The notes below the pieces were generated by a model that saw nothing but the letters and a program-made list of their open reading frames with translations, made no database searches and was not told where the DNA came from. A DNA stretch of 64,000 nt from Aradus depressus (lineage: Eukaryota; Arthropoda; Insecta; Hemiptera; Aradidae), in assembly GCA_963662175.1 (NCBI GenBank), contig OY759218.1, positions 434,001-498,000 on the forward strand. Direction: 5' to 3'. Shown piece by piece: positions 42,941 through 53,911 of the stretch. Within the stretch, counting starts at the first letter, position 1. Each line of letters opens with the position of its first letter. The position numbers and the translations under genes are program-made.

Positions 42941-45900
42941 CTGATACTGTACCTTTGTATATGTTTGTATTTAGTTTCGGTTTAGATATAATATTTTAAT
43001 TTGTTTAGGTGTGTATAATATAAAGGTTATTGTTGGTTTAGTCACAGTTGTAATGTTCACACCCCATACTCAAATCTAGCATACATCAACTCATTAATAA
43101 TGTACGAGTATATATGTCAATACAGACCCTGGAGAAGGCACATTCAGTGCAGAAAGTTTGACAGAAATTCTACAAGTTTGTTTTCATCTACCACAAGCCT
43201 CATCTCGTCCTTCCTATTGCATCGTTGGTCAATCCTTCCTTAAACAATAAAACAATTTACCTCTTTCTCAAAATATTTAACAATAAATCACTAAATATAA
43301 AAATTGTCTTCACTTATATTATAAGTATTGTTCTTTTTATTTTTTCTCCAAGTTTGCTTCCTTAATATGCCGATTTAAACCGAATAGGGCTACACTAAAG
43401 GATTATGTTACCGAACACAATAAATATTTGAATATATAAAACTATTAACTAACTAATAACCGAACATCAGTTCTAGTGAATGGAAGAAAGTATGTGACTT
43501 CTATCTTGAATGTGAGAAGCATAAAGAAAACTTAATGTATTATTGATATTGTCTTAGAAGTGGTAATTCCACGATCATTTTGTGTTCTGGAATCCTCGAG
43601 CAGCGATATATCTGAAGAACTTAATGACTTGGATTACTTTACCTCAGCTCTTAGATAAACCGAGCTACTTGTTGTTATATATATATATATCTATACAGGA
43701 TTGTTGGAGTGAACATCGGTGTATCTCCTGCACTAACTCTATATTTGAAGTTCAGAAATGTTTGTCTCAGCTCAGTCCAAGCTGCAGGCATATTTATGGA
43801 TAGCGTGTTGCATTACTTTTATTATACAAAAATAATTGTAGTAGACGCCTCCTTAATTTTTGCCAAGGAATCTTTATTTTCTTTCAAGTTTTAGGTATAC
43901 AGGATCTGGAACCTAACTTTGGTATTTCAAATGAGATTACATGTTCTTCTTGATGAATACTGAAACTAGAGTCTCTATAATTAAAAAAGATCTTTGAACG
44001 AGCACTCCCTTGCATAAACTCAAGAGACATTAAATTTTCAAGTTTCACAACTAAATCAACATTTTTCCTATCAGCATTTTTTTTAACATTCATTTTGATT
44101 CCGTAAAGTAATGTAGTTATAAGAGTCGATTTTAGTTCAATCAAAAAACAATAAATTATGTAGTTCGGGACAGCTTACCGATTAAAAATATAATTTTCAA
44201 CGCCGTTAACGGTAGAAGAAGGGATGGGACGGTCACTTTGTCAAACTTCAACATTCAATATCTCAGCGCGCGTCCAACAGATTGCTCTCGAGCAAACTCA
44301 TATATCATTGAAAAAAGTATAGTTTCAGGACTCATTAAGAAGTATATATGGTCACATTTGAAATAAATAAGTTTATTTCGAGATCACATTTATCTGGTAC
44401 TTGAAAAAGAAGTGAGGAGAGATCCAAAACAAATACTTTTGTAAAAAGCAGTGATCCTATGAGAATGTTTCACCCCGAGCATGAATAGGCTTATAGCTTG
44501 GGCTGGCCTTGGACAAACATTTGTGAACATGTTCAAATTAAAGAGCACTTGATGCAGAGAATACACGACATTTCATCATACAAACGACCGATATGCACTC
44601 CAACAGCCCTTCATCAGAAACATCACAAACAAAGATCCCTATATAAGTGTGCTAACTGACACGATAAATCTTCATTATTGTTTACCAACCGCAAACAATG
44701 CATTTCAGTGTTAATTTTTTATTTACAATTTAGATCTTGGTTGAAAATTGATTCTTACATATTTTAAAAATTGTATAATATTATTTTTTTATTTGTTTTA
44801 AATATATGAAGCCAATTATTTTTAAAAATGGTTTATTAATATGAAATAGCTCCCCCCTAATCCTGACCTGTGCTGCTCACACTTCATAACTTACAGATCC
44901 TCTGGACACACACCTTAGCATATCAGTTATTGTACTTTATTAAGTTAGTATCAATTAACATGGATAATTATTTCTCATAACGAACTTTTGTCTAGACATC
45001 CATGTTTATGTCCGCCTAGATTCAAAGAGGAGGTTAAAATTCTTAACAATCCATTCGAAACTTGGAAGAAATTCTGCAATAAGAAACTGGAAAATGGTAC
45101 CTATATTTATAAATGGCTTGAGTACAAAAAAATAACTTATTTAATATAAAATATATATTACCACATACCACTTTTTTTAATAGCAAAGTTTTATATAGCC
45201 ACACAATTGAGAAGTTTTTATAATACACTTTTCATCCATTATTTTTTTATATAATAATTCAAACAATCTGAAATACCTATACTTCCTTTGAACCCTTTGC
45301 TCTCCTTACTCAACTGTATGATTAGAATAACATTTTTGTAACACTGACAACAAAAATATTTTATTGAACCTTTCATATATGATAGTGTTTTGAAAGAATT
45401 TAAATTTTCCATTCTTAATTTAACAGACATCCTTTCCTTGGGAGGAAGAATAGGTTAGATAGAATATTTCGACATTCACACAACAGTATGTATCAGAATA
45501 AAGTGACTTTAGGTAACGTAAGGTATGGCAAACATCTGATTAATTTACATTTCAAGAACTTCACAACGACCACCTCTAGAGACCTGTGAAGGGACATGTC
45601 TGATATATTGACACACGATCGTGTATGTGGATTCAGAACTTCATAAACAGACAAGACACCAACTGATTGCCTCTTTCAAATGCACATGTTCTGTAGTTTG
45701 TTTGTAGATTAACTCTGCTTTGGCTTTTACATTGCATTCTTAGTCTCAAATTTGTTTCTTCTGTTTCTCATTCATTTCTGTTAAATCTTCATCCTTCATT
45801 TCTTTGGTAACTTGAAGGGTGTCGGGAGAAAACAAGGATGTCTATTCGTTATCAGTTTTGAAAGATTTGAATTTTAACTTTTAAAACTTTTTTTTTTTTT

Positions 45901-46449
45901 TCATTCTATTTATTTTAGCAATATATAAATATGATAAAGAAAAAAATCAGTATTTTGATATAACGACAGTCTTATGCTGGAAACTGGAAAACACCTTAAA
46001 AAGTATTTTTGACAGTTATTTAGTTGGTAACTAAAAATAACTACATTTCTCAAAGAATCAACTCTCACATAAAACTCTGAATCTAAATTTGAACAAGTAT
46101 TCTCTCTCAAAGAAACGTCGGGATGCTAGCCTTATGTAAACACCATTTATTGTACTATGTAATTGGAATTGGAACAATAAAGGTAATTGTAAAATTAGCA
46201 ACACATACTTGCAATTGCTACAAACAGAAATGTATTTTCAAAATAACAAACATATATCATATTATTGTGATAGTTTTTCAATTTTACAAATGTATACATC
46301 AAGTTGGATCATAAATTAGGTACACAAACAGTTATTAGATCTTAGACACAGAAATGAAAATAAGTAAATAATAAATTAAATAAATAAGTAAACAAAAAAA
46401 TATATCACATATTGAACATTTGAAATGTCTATAAAATTTCAAAATTTCG
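42941..46449. other. 3.5-kb AT-rich region without recognised genes
   Basis: Open frames here are all below 90 codons and show no family motif, splice-framed conservation or transposon end that I can name. There is a short AT-repeat at 43678-43692. The region may hold introns of the zinc-finger locus on the minus strand. Confidence 0.45.
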
Positions 46450-46589
46450 TCATTTTTGTGGCAAGTGATGTGGTGAGAGATGAAGGGGTATGTTGGTCGC
46501 ACATCTGTTTCCTTCGTACGTCGAGTACTGGCAGGTGACACATCGGTAGGACTGACAATTTATGACTGGCTCAATAGCAGGCATTTTTC
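46450..46589 (-). CDS. Candidate C2H2 zinc-finger terminal exon (degenerate)
   Basis: After a T-rich acceptor (TTTTTTCAG) the phase-1 frame encodes KMPAIEPVINCQS and YRCVTCQYSTYEGNRC, the start of a C2H2 finger. The two histidines come too late (PLHLSPHH), and a one-base shift would restore the usual spacing, so the finger is damaged or unusual. The phase fits the leader exon at 52884-52970, making this a possible alternative last exon of the same gene. It ends at TGA 46450. Confidence 0.5.
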
Positions 46590-47029
46590 CTGAAAAAATG
46601 GTATATGATAATTAGTTGAATATGAATCATTAAAAGTATAAGAAAAAAGTAAAACAGCATCTTGTCAGAACCAACTTGATAATAAAAAATGAATTAGAGG
46701 CTAGTCAATCCGAACGCGTTATTGCCTCCGTCAGTAAGAGAGAGCGACTGCAAAAAATGTTTATTGTAAATAAATGTTTCGGAGTTATAAGGCTTACGGG
46801 TTTCATTTATTTTCAAGTACTTTAACTTGCTCCATGGGGTACGAAATTTTTTCGCAAATGAGTTAAGCTATGGCGTCTTCTTTTTTGACAATAAAGGGGT
46901 TTCTATTCAGCCCTTGTCTCTCGCCAACAGTCAGTCAGTACTAGTCCCGGCTATATACAGCCCTTCATCCCTACCCAGAGTCAGTCAGTCAATCAGAGAG
47001 AGATAAGGGTAGTAATTAGAGAGCTAATG

Positions 47030-47375
47030 CCAGGCAGTAATGTCCCAAAATTAGTTGTACATTTAAATTCTCGGAAGTGGTACGTTGTACATTATGTTAA
47101 TTTAAAGCAGGCTATTAAACATGGGTTGCGTGTTACAAAGGTTTATCGCGCCATGAAATTTAAACAGTACCGGTGGCTACAATCGTTAACTTGTAAATAA
47201 CGCCGTCTTTGGAAAAACAATGGAAAACATCCGTAAACGCATGAATATGAAATTAGTTACTGGTCCGATCCGATGAAAAAACTCATGGAAACTAATCGCA
47301 AAAGCTAAATTCTTAGACCGCATTATTTACCACGAAAACTTGGTTGATGTGACTATGAGTAAAACTAAACTACTA
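47030..47375 (+). pseudogene. Polinton/Maverick DNA polymerase B relic (left part)
   Basis: Three neighbouring reading frames carry consecutive blocks of the protein-primed family B polymerase of Polintons. They are KWYVVHYVNLKQAIKHGL with KVYRAMKFKQYRWL (47080-47180), NNAVFGKTMENIRKRMNMKL (from 47194), and LIAKAKFLDRIIYHENLV (from about 47290). A stop, a deletion of about 40 codons and frameshifts separate them. The relic ends abruptly at the TA where a pogo-like transposon begins, and a short further block resumes after it at 49776. No capsid, integrase or ATPase genes of a Polinton are seen nearby. Confidence 0.82.
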
Positions 47376-47922
47376 CAGTGTAAACTCTATATAGCGACAC
47401 TTAAGGGACTGCGCATTTTATGGCGTTATTGAGAGTTGTCGTTAAATGAAGAGAAGAAATGAGGAGTTTGGAGCCAGAGCGGACCAACTGGTTGAAACTG
47501 AACAGGGAGAAAATGGCAATTGAAAATTGAGTACATTTTGTCATCTCCATAAATGGACCCCAAATACTTATTTATATATGAAATTTTAGAATAGTGAAGA
47601 ATTTAGAATAAATCAAATGAAATAACTGTAGTGTCGTCATCAATAAATGGAGTCTTTGCATCTGCAGTCATACTGTTCCTAACTTCATCAGCTTTCTGTT
47701 GATGTAAGTGCAGTTCCTGGTTAAGTTTGTCATTTTTGTCGGATTGAGTCTCAAATTTGATTTGATTGTGAAGATCTTCAGTCGGGTCAGATCTTCATCC
47801 TCAGTCGGGTCTTCACTTCTCTTCCAAACATCAGGACGTAAGCGTTTCCTGCGTTCGAGAAATAAATTTATGTTGGGACGTCCAAACGCTCGGTTGAGGC
47901 TCTAAATATTCTTGAAGTAAGT

Positions 47923-47960
47923 ATTGATAATAGCTCTTCAGCTATTATCAATACTTATTG
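47923..47960. repeat. Short hairpin, 16-17-bp arms
   Basis: AGTATTGATAATAGCT and its reverse complement AGCTATTATCAATACT are separated by CTTC. The hairpin lies just beyond the stop of the gag-like frame. Confidence 0.7.
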
Positions 47961-48551
47961 ATAATAGCTGAAGCTATCTCCCTGGGATCGTCCGGAGTCG
48001 ATGTCATATAATTTTTCGTGAAGTTTAGGTGGCAATGCCTGTAAAAAGGTATAAATTATAAATTTCGGATCTTTTTGCTGCTTCAAAAACATAAAAGTTT
48101 CAAACCGTTTTATAAAATTAGAGAAAGTCTCTTCCTCGTGAAAAGGTACGAAGTTCAAGCTAGAAGTAACCTGTGAGGTTGCTTCAGATCTGACCCCGTC
48201 CCGTCTGCTCTCTGACTCTGACATGAGGGATCCCAAATCCTGTAGCCCTACCTTCACTGCCACCAACCTATCCTCTAGTTCGTACCTTACCTCGAGTTCC
48301 TCCTGTAAATTCTCATCCTCTACTGAAAGTTCTATGTTTTCCTGAACTGTCGCAAATTTGTCCCGTATAGCTTCCAGATTCAAAAGCCTTTCATTTACTT
48401 CGGAAATTTTCTGAATACAGTTAATTTTAATTAAGTTCTCTATCCTTGTAATTTGTCCTTTAAGGCGTGCTCTTACTTTTCTAAATTTATGGATGTTGTT
48501 ACCAGTCCTTTTTTCTTGTTCACTATGCATTGCTCCATCCTCGTTCGCCAT
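47955..48551 (-). CDS. Gag-like protein of an LTR retroelement (uncertain clade)
   Basis: This 198-codon frame starts at ATG 48551. The first ~115 residues are charged and helical, with RKVRARLKGQITRIENLI and a heptad-rich stretch to about residue 110. Then FVPFHEEETFSNFIKRFETF and FIIYTFLQALPPKLHEKLYD resemble the capsid core of Ty3/gypsy or Pao gag proteins (F-PF, RFE-F, L--LP---YE-L). The frame ends soon after, so nucleocapsid and pol are absent. Neither LTRs nor a primer site were found around it. It could also be a captured gag-derived gene; intactness of the frame alone does not show that. Confidence 0.5.
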   Translation of the reverse strand: MANEDGAMHSEQEKRTGNNIHKFRKVRARLKGQITRIENLIKINCIQKISEVNERLLNLEAIRDKFATVQENIELSVEDENLQEELEVRYELEDRLVAVKVGLQDLGSLMSESESRRDGVRSEATSQVTSSLNFVPFHEEETFSNFIKRFETFMFLKQQKDPKFIIYTFLQALPPKLHEKLYDIDSGRSQGDSFSYYQ

Positions 48552-48912
48552 GATATTATGTACTAAATATTTTAGATATAAACATATTCACATAAATAAA
48601 CCTTTATTGGTTAGAAACATAACACTAACTAAATCATTGAATTTGCTGCTGCTGTTCATTGTAGACAAAGAACCAGAGTGGACCAAGCCGTATGATCCAT
48701 TGTGACTTTGAAAATATATGCACAAAATACTTGTGGACTAAACTTAAAGTGCTGCTATCTATCTATCACTGAAGTGAAGAAACTAAGTGATCCACACTCG
48801 TTTTGAAAAAAAGGAACCTATGCCAACATCATGATGGTAATAACTCATTTTCCGAAAAATTGTGGGTTGCTCCGCTCTGGCTCCAAACTCCTCAAAAATC
48901 AATACATATTAC

Positions 48913-49158
48913 TGGACTTGAAAAATAAAATAAAACTGGTTTATTTAATATGTTGTCTAATTTCACTAACTATATATACATGGGAGTACTTTCGGTATTT
49001 CTACCATCCTCAGCCAAAAGCATAAGAGATAAGACGTCTTATCTCTTATGCTTTTGGCTGAGGATGGTAGAAATACCGAAAGTACTCCCATGTGTATATA
49101 GTTAGTGAAATTAGACAACATATTAAATAAACCAGTTTTATTTTATTTTTCAAGTCCA
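48913..49158. repeat. 246-bp near-perfect palindrome with hammerhead-like cores
   Basis: Arms of 123 bp (48913-49035 and 49036-49158) are complementary except at one position, with AAGACGTCTT at the centre and no spacer. Each arm, read outward from the centre, contains CTGAGGA, a GGTA/TACC hairpin and GAAA, the layout of a hammerhead core. A head-to-head pair of Penelope-type pLTRs would look like this, but no Penelope coding sequence is adjacent. Confidence 0.85.
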
Positions 49159-49775
49159 TTTGAATTATTTCACAATATCTCTGCAATTATGTCAGTTTTC
49201 AATACATATTACATTACATTTAATAGTATTTTACTATTATAATATGTATTTACTAATAAAGTATAACAACAAACATTAATATTGATACAAATAACAACGC
49301 TTATTGCGTAAAGTCTGTTATTTTCGTCTAACGTTTTTTGCTGCACTATTTTAATTGCATTTTCTTATGTATTTTATTCATATCTTCGGATACTGTGGGA
49401 TCAACTCGGTTATACAAAAAGTCTAGCAGCCGAGGTAAACACGTGCAAGGTAATCACAACAAACAAAAGAACGAATTTCTTAGAATCTTCGGTACGTATG
49501 ATGCCGACAGTCGAGGTAATACGTGGTAGACAATAAAGCAACAAAATAACAAACAAAAGAACGTACACAGCTGCAGTTCTTATTAATTTCTGCAACTTGA
49601 AAATACTGTTTATTGCTTAGTAATGACGTGTTGTTGTCGTTATTTAGAGTGGGTGTGATGCTACATAGAGTGTATCATTGTATGAACAACAAGGTAAACC
49701 AACCAGATTCAAGTAATTTCGATGGTTTGGGGAGTTTGTCGTTAAAGCGAGTGACGTTAAATGGAGTTTACACTG
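49159..49775. other. Remainder of the pogo-like interior, nothing recognised
   Basis: AT-rich DNA with two similar short blocks, GCAGCCGAGGTAAACACGTG near 49425 and ACAGTCGAGGTAATACGTGG near 49507. No frame of interest. It ends with the right terminal repeat. Confidence 0.4.
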
Positions 49776-49858
49776 TATTTAACAAACCAAGGCCAAAGGA
49801 AAGGAAATGTTGTGGGAGCGTGGGGCAAGGCCATGGGGCTGTGGCGGCCGCCATCTAG
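49776..49858 (+). pseudogene. Polinton DNA polymerase B relic (right part)
   Basis: Directly after the second TA the frame reads FNKP, the next conserved piece of the polymerase, in line with the left part if the pogo-like element is taken out. Similarity fades after a few codons. It overlaps the antisense end of the zinc-finger exon at 49855. Confidence 0.55.
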
Positions 49859-50320
49859 CGCATGAGCTCTTGAGCCAGCTCCGGCCTTTTTACCCGACTA
49901 ACCATAGCTGCACAACTTACATTAAAAGGTTTCTTCCCCTTATGTATCAACATATGCATCTTGAAATTGGTTGATGCTCTACAACTGAAAAGGCGCAACT
50001 TACCATGGAAAGGCTGGTTTGTCTACAACTGTAGTTGCACAACTTACATTGGAAAGGCTTCTCTCCTGTATATATCAACATATGCGTCTTCAAATTGCTA
50101 GCTAGTTCAGAAGTGAATCTACTCAATGAACATTGGAACGGTTTCTGCACACTCAAAATCAAAGATCTTTCATTATTGCCTTCCGATGACGATGATATGT
50201 CCAGCTGTGGACAGACGGCTCTCATATGCCTCCAAACAATGTGTTTCCTAAGTCTGCCTAGGCTGGCTGACGTATGACCACAGTGAACACACACCATCCG
50301 CAAGAAGCCAACTATATCGC
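49855..50320 (-). CDS. C2H2 zinc-finger exon, frame damaged near its end
   Basis: After acceptor TTCTGTTTCAG at 50321 the exon completes a glycine codon split with the exon at 52884 and encodes DIVGFLRMVCVHCGHTSA and RLRKHIVWRH, a full C2H2 finger. An acidic spacer follows, then PFQCSLSRFTSELASNLKTH (second cysteine replaced by Ser), TGEKPFQCKLCNYSCRQ, and in another frame SCRASTNFKMHMLIHKGKKP, ending at TAG 49855. In the first frame the stop is at 49947. TGEKP linkers mark it as a DNA-binding finger protein. Finger loss and a frameshift suggest decay, or a sequencing indel. Confidence 0.7.
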
Positions 50321-52883
50321 CTGAAACAGAAGGAAATAAACATATGTAAGGTTTAAAGCCACAGTACTCTTGAATCATTTTGTCCATTTTTCGACTTAGC
50401 AACTTATTCCCTGTGACCATAGATATATAGTAAGTGTTTATTTAGCTGATTTTTTTTTTATTCATTAAACTTTGGGAAAACAACAAACAACTCTGCAGGT
50501 GCATGCATATTCAAAAAAATAATAAACACTATAGTTGGCGTATTGCTGATAGAAATAACTTTTAATTTCTGTAGTCCGGCTACTTTTTGTAAGTGAATAC
50601 ACACAGAAAACGCAAAAAATGTTTGGACTTAGCCGGTTTTGAAAATAAACAACTTGGATTTAGCACTTTCCAGAATAAATAAATGGACTTAGCCGGGTTT
50701 GAAAATGAAATAAGAATTTATCCAATTTTGTAGAAAAAAAAGTATTTTTGTTTGCTTATAATTATCGATATTACATCGATATTTCAGTTGTATCGTCTGT
50801 TTAAACAACGCGAAATCCTTAAAGTCACGGTATAATGGGTACATTTACCTTATTAGATTCAATACTTTTCATCATAATATGTGGACTTCATTTTAGAAAT
50901 GAATTCTTGGACTTAGCTGGTTTTGAAAATAAAATTTTTTTAAAATACATTTTTTATTAATGTTCGTTAAGAAAACTTTTTTTTTTTATTATCTTTGTTA
51001 CTAAAAGTTGGGAAATATCTCAAAAAAACATTTTCCTGAAATATCTCCGATTTTTTTTTTTTTTTTTTTTTTCTCAATTTTATACAAAATATTCCAGAAG
51101 CGATGGGAATATTTATATTACAATTAATGTACTGGAACCATACTTTTTTTGTCTTGTCTAAGAGCTCATTACAGATCTCCAAGATGACAACATCATTTGT
51201 GTTCTAAGCTCCAATGAAATGATAATGTTTGTAAAATTAGGAACGGAAAATTTAAATTCTTTCAAAACACAATCTTCTTATGTGTGAGACGTTTCAATAC
51301 AATATTTTTGTTCTCTGAGTTAGAAAATTGTTATTCTAAACATACAGTTGAGTAACGACCGCTAAGTTAAGAAAACAAAAATAGATAAATATTTATTGCC
51401 ACTTAATTTTAACTAATATATTAAAAATAATATAAAATATAATATAAAACCGTTCATAGATTTGTATTTAATATTAAATATATCTGGTCAAAAAATTACT
51501 TTTTTGTTCTCAATGCCTTTTTTAATACACCTTTTTCAGTCTTCTTATTGCAGAATTAACATCGGCTTATGTCCCAACGAAAATACTCAATTATTCATTA
51601 ATAAATGATACTTTTGATTTTGTGATATAAGTTTTTCTTTGAATATTACTCAAGTTCCTTCGATATGATTTAATTTCTTTCTTTGTAATTTTCCATTATT
51701 TTTATAATTTCAGCAATTAAAAATGTTGCTTTTTCTTGTCTTCAGTTTGATGATCTTGTTTTTTCCTACATATTTTTAGGTCAGGTGTCCTTGGAGGGTT
51801 CTGGATACACATATACAAAACAATTTCGTATCGATAAATTCATTCTATGATACACAAAATTTTTACGTCATCAGCTATCGGTCAATAATTCGATGCGGAG
51901 TTTTCAACGGAATTTCATTTTTTCCGACCTCCAGATTCCAAATTTGAAAAAAAATGTCTGTCTGTGAACACATAACTTCCGATAGAATAAATATATTCTA
52001 CACGAAATTTTATATGCGAATCCACAACTCTATAACGACGAAACCTATTGTTTATCAGCCAAATCGACCAGAGGAAAGGGGGGACCTAGGGGATGGCTTA
52101 ACAGAAAAAATCTAATAACTGCCATTATAATGAATATATCGACACAACATTTAGTAAGAGGATTCAGAAGCCACTATGTAAGTTAAATATTGCGTTTTAG
52201 AACTAACTTAGCTTTAAGATTATTTCGTGGTGGGAAGTACATAAGCCGATGACTCACCAACTTTTTTTCTCTTCATTTATTGATTCAGGGGGTCGGAAAA
52301 CATGAAACTTCACTGAAAACTTTATATAAGATAAGTTCCCCCCCGTATTACTTGGTAGGAAAGACAAAGAAACGAAGTAGGAGGAAGCGTGACGACCAGA
52401 GTTTTTGTGCTTGGATCTGCTTCGATAAAGTTGGCAAGCCACGAAACAAAGCACCTTTACCATTGGTTCCTTCTAATTCAGGTTAACAGAAATCTATCTA
52501 GTTATAATCAATGTATCGACACAAAAGTTCTTATGTAAATTCAAAACCCCATTAGGCCGACACTTTTTAATTTTCAAGGGGGCTCAATTCAAAAACCATA
52601 ATGTCATGAATGTATCGGCACGAAATTCAGTAGGAGGATTTAGGAGCCCCTATGTAAGTCAACTGTTGAATATTAGCGCGAATGGTCGACTGACGGTGAT
52701 TCACCGACTAATATTTTCTTAATTTTTGGAATCAGGTCGGAAACATCAAATTCCGTTGAAACTCATTCCGCATGGAATTTCTGGCCGATTACCTAACTTC
52801 CCCTTTATCTGCGGAACTAAAACATTAATCAATGATGTAAATAAACAAGAGGTTTGCTAAAATTGAGAGAACAACAGACTTAC
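50321..52883. other. Intron of the zinc-finger gene with repeats
   Basis: AT-rich, with a T-run at 51053-51073. From about 51780 to 52800 it holds at least two copies of the dispersed family (GTCGGAAAACATGAAACTTC, AATATATCGACACAACAT, GATGACTCACCAA). No conserved exon was found inside. Confidence 0.5.
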
Positions 52884-52970
52884 CGCAATCATCATTTGTT
52901 GCAAGTTCGGGTTCTTCTTTAATATAAACGTCTCCTTCTTCTTTGGTGTACATATTTCATTCTTCGGAAT
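52884..52970 (-). CDS. Zinc-finger gene leader exon with KEEP motif
   Basis: The acceptor is TTTTGTCCAG and the donor GTAAGT. ATG at 52953 opens MYTKEEGDVYIKEEPELATN DDC plus one base of the next codon, which joins in phase with the exon at 50320. Short acidic leaders with IKEEP (a sumoylation-type consensus) before C2H2 fingers are common in insect zinc-finger genes. The other frame through this exon has no such character. Confidence 0.65.
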
Positions 52971-53101
52971 CTGGACAAAAAAAAAAAAAATTAAAATTAA
53001 GCGTTACGTTGAATTCACTGCAATTAAAACAAACCATCTGAAATTATCCTAAAACTATCAGCGCACACACATATATTCATGCATAACTTACAGAACCCAC
53101 A

Positions 53102-53175
53102 CTGTATCCCAGTTCACAGAGCAAGCGACGCCCTTCGTCGGTAAACGTTGTAGAGATTCTCAAAAGTGGATTTAT
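53102..53175 (-). other. Candidate 5' exon of the zinc-finger gene
   Basis: A donor-like TTCTGTAAGT ends at 53101 on the minus strand, leaving a 131-bp intron to the exon at 52970. Upstream the frame reads DEGRRLLCELGYSVGS without a start codon in register, so it is probably untranslated leader. The 5' limit is unknown. Confidence 0.35.
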
Positions 53176-53363
53176 ACAAAACATAGATGTATCTATTTCA
53201 ATGATTTTTTATTCATTTATGAATGCACTCCAAAGTTGAAAGTGGTTTTAATGAAGGTTTTCTATGTTATAGTTTTCATGTTATTCAGAGTTTAATGTTT
53301 AATATTTACTGTCATTTTTTGAAAAGTTATTTATATTTATAAAAGTGAGCAAAATTACTTACT

Positions 53364-53911
53364 TTTTTTTTTTTTTTTTTTGCATTGGAGGGAGAAATGC
53401 TGTGACGCACATCCAGGGAAGGTAGCCCTGGATAGTGTGGGACTCGAGCCGATTCACCATACCCACTAAAACCCCCTCCTTGCCGATCCTGATTCCCTTC
53501 CGCGGAACTGACAGTCTGTCATTACTTCGCGGAAGGGAGGAAGGGTGGCTGGTAACGCCCCTTCTTCTGTTTTATTGCCGCTACTGTTCCTTGTCAGCCC
53601 TCTCCTGGAGGGCCAACCCGCCCATGATGAGTGCTGCAAAATCGCAGCCTTCATCCCACGACTCCTGGGAGCGCAGCATAGCGTCCACGTAACTGGTAGC
53701 AGTCAGTGGGGCGCCCATGCTGTACTCCAGATTTTTCCTTCCCTCCTCAAATCTGGGGCATTTGAGGAGGACATGCTCCGCCGACTCCGTCTCACCAAGG
53801 CATGCGGGGCAGTCTGGTGTTGTTGCTGCCCCGATTTTGTGGAGGTACCCCCGGAACCCACCGTGTCCCGTGAGTACCTGGGTGAGGTGGTAATTCACCT
53901 CCCCATGCTTT
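53364..53911 (-). mobile_element. R1-clade LINE 3' fragment with poly-A
   Basis: Reading on the minus strand from the truncation at 53911, a C-terminal ORF2 piece (stop at 53581), a GC-rich 3' UTR and a poly-A (T-run 53365-53381) are seen. It abuts the AAATAAATAAA tail of the Jockey-like element on the other side. It is too short to name a family. Confidence 0.82.
53581..53911 (-). pseudogene. R1-clade ORF2 C-terminal knuckle domain
   Basis: The frame carries TQVLTGHGGFRGYLHKIG and the knuckle CPACLGETESAEHVLLKC followed by PRFEEGR. It has the same domain order as the other two R1-clade copies, but with a different knuckle (C-x2-C). The remainder of ORF2 is absent by 5' truncation. Confidence 0.85.

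Larger units (their letters stand above)
47376..49775. mobile_element. pogo/Tigger-like DNA transposon inserted in Polinton relic
   Basis: It starts CAGTGTAAACTCTATATAGC at 47376 and, on the other strand from 49775, CAGTGTAAACTCCATTTAAC. Flanking TA is at 47374-47375 and 49776-49777. CAGT...AACTC-TATA ends with a TA target duplication are the pogo/Tigger pattern. No pogo transposase is visible inside. The interior holds a gag-like frame and a large palindrome, so it is a non-autonomous or secondarily invaded element. Confidence 0.72.
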
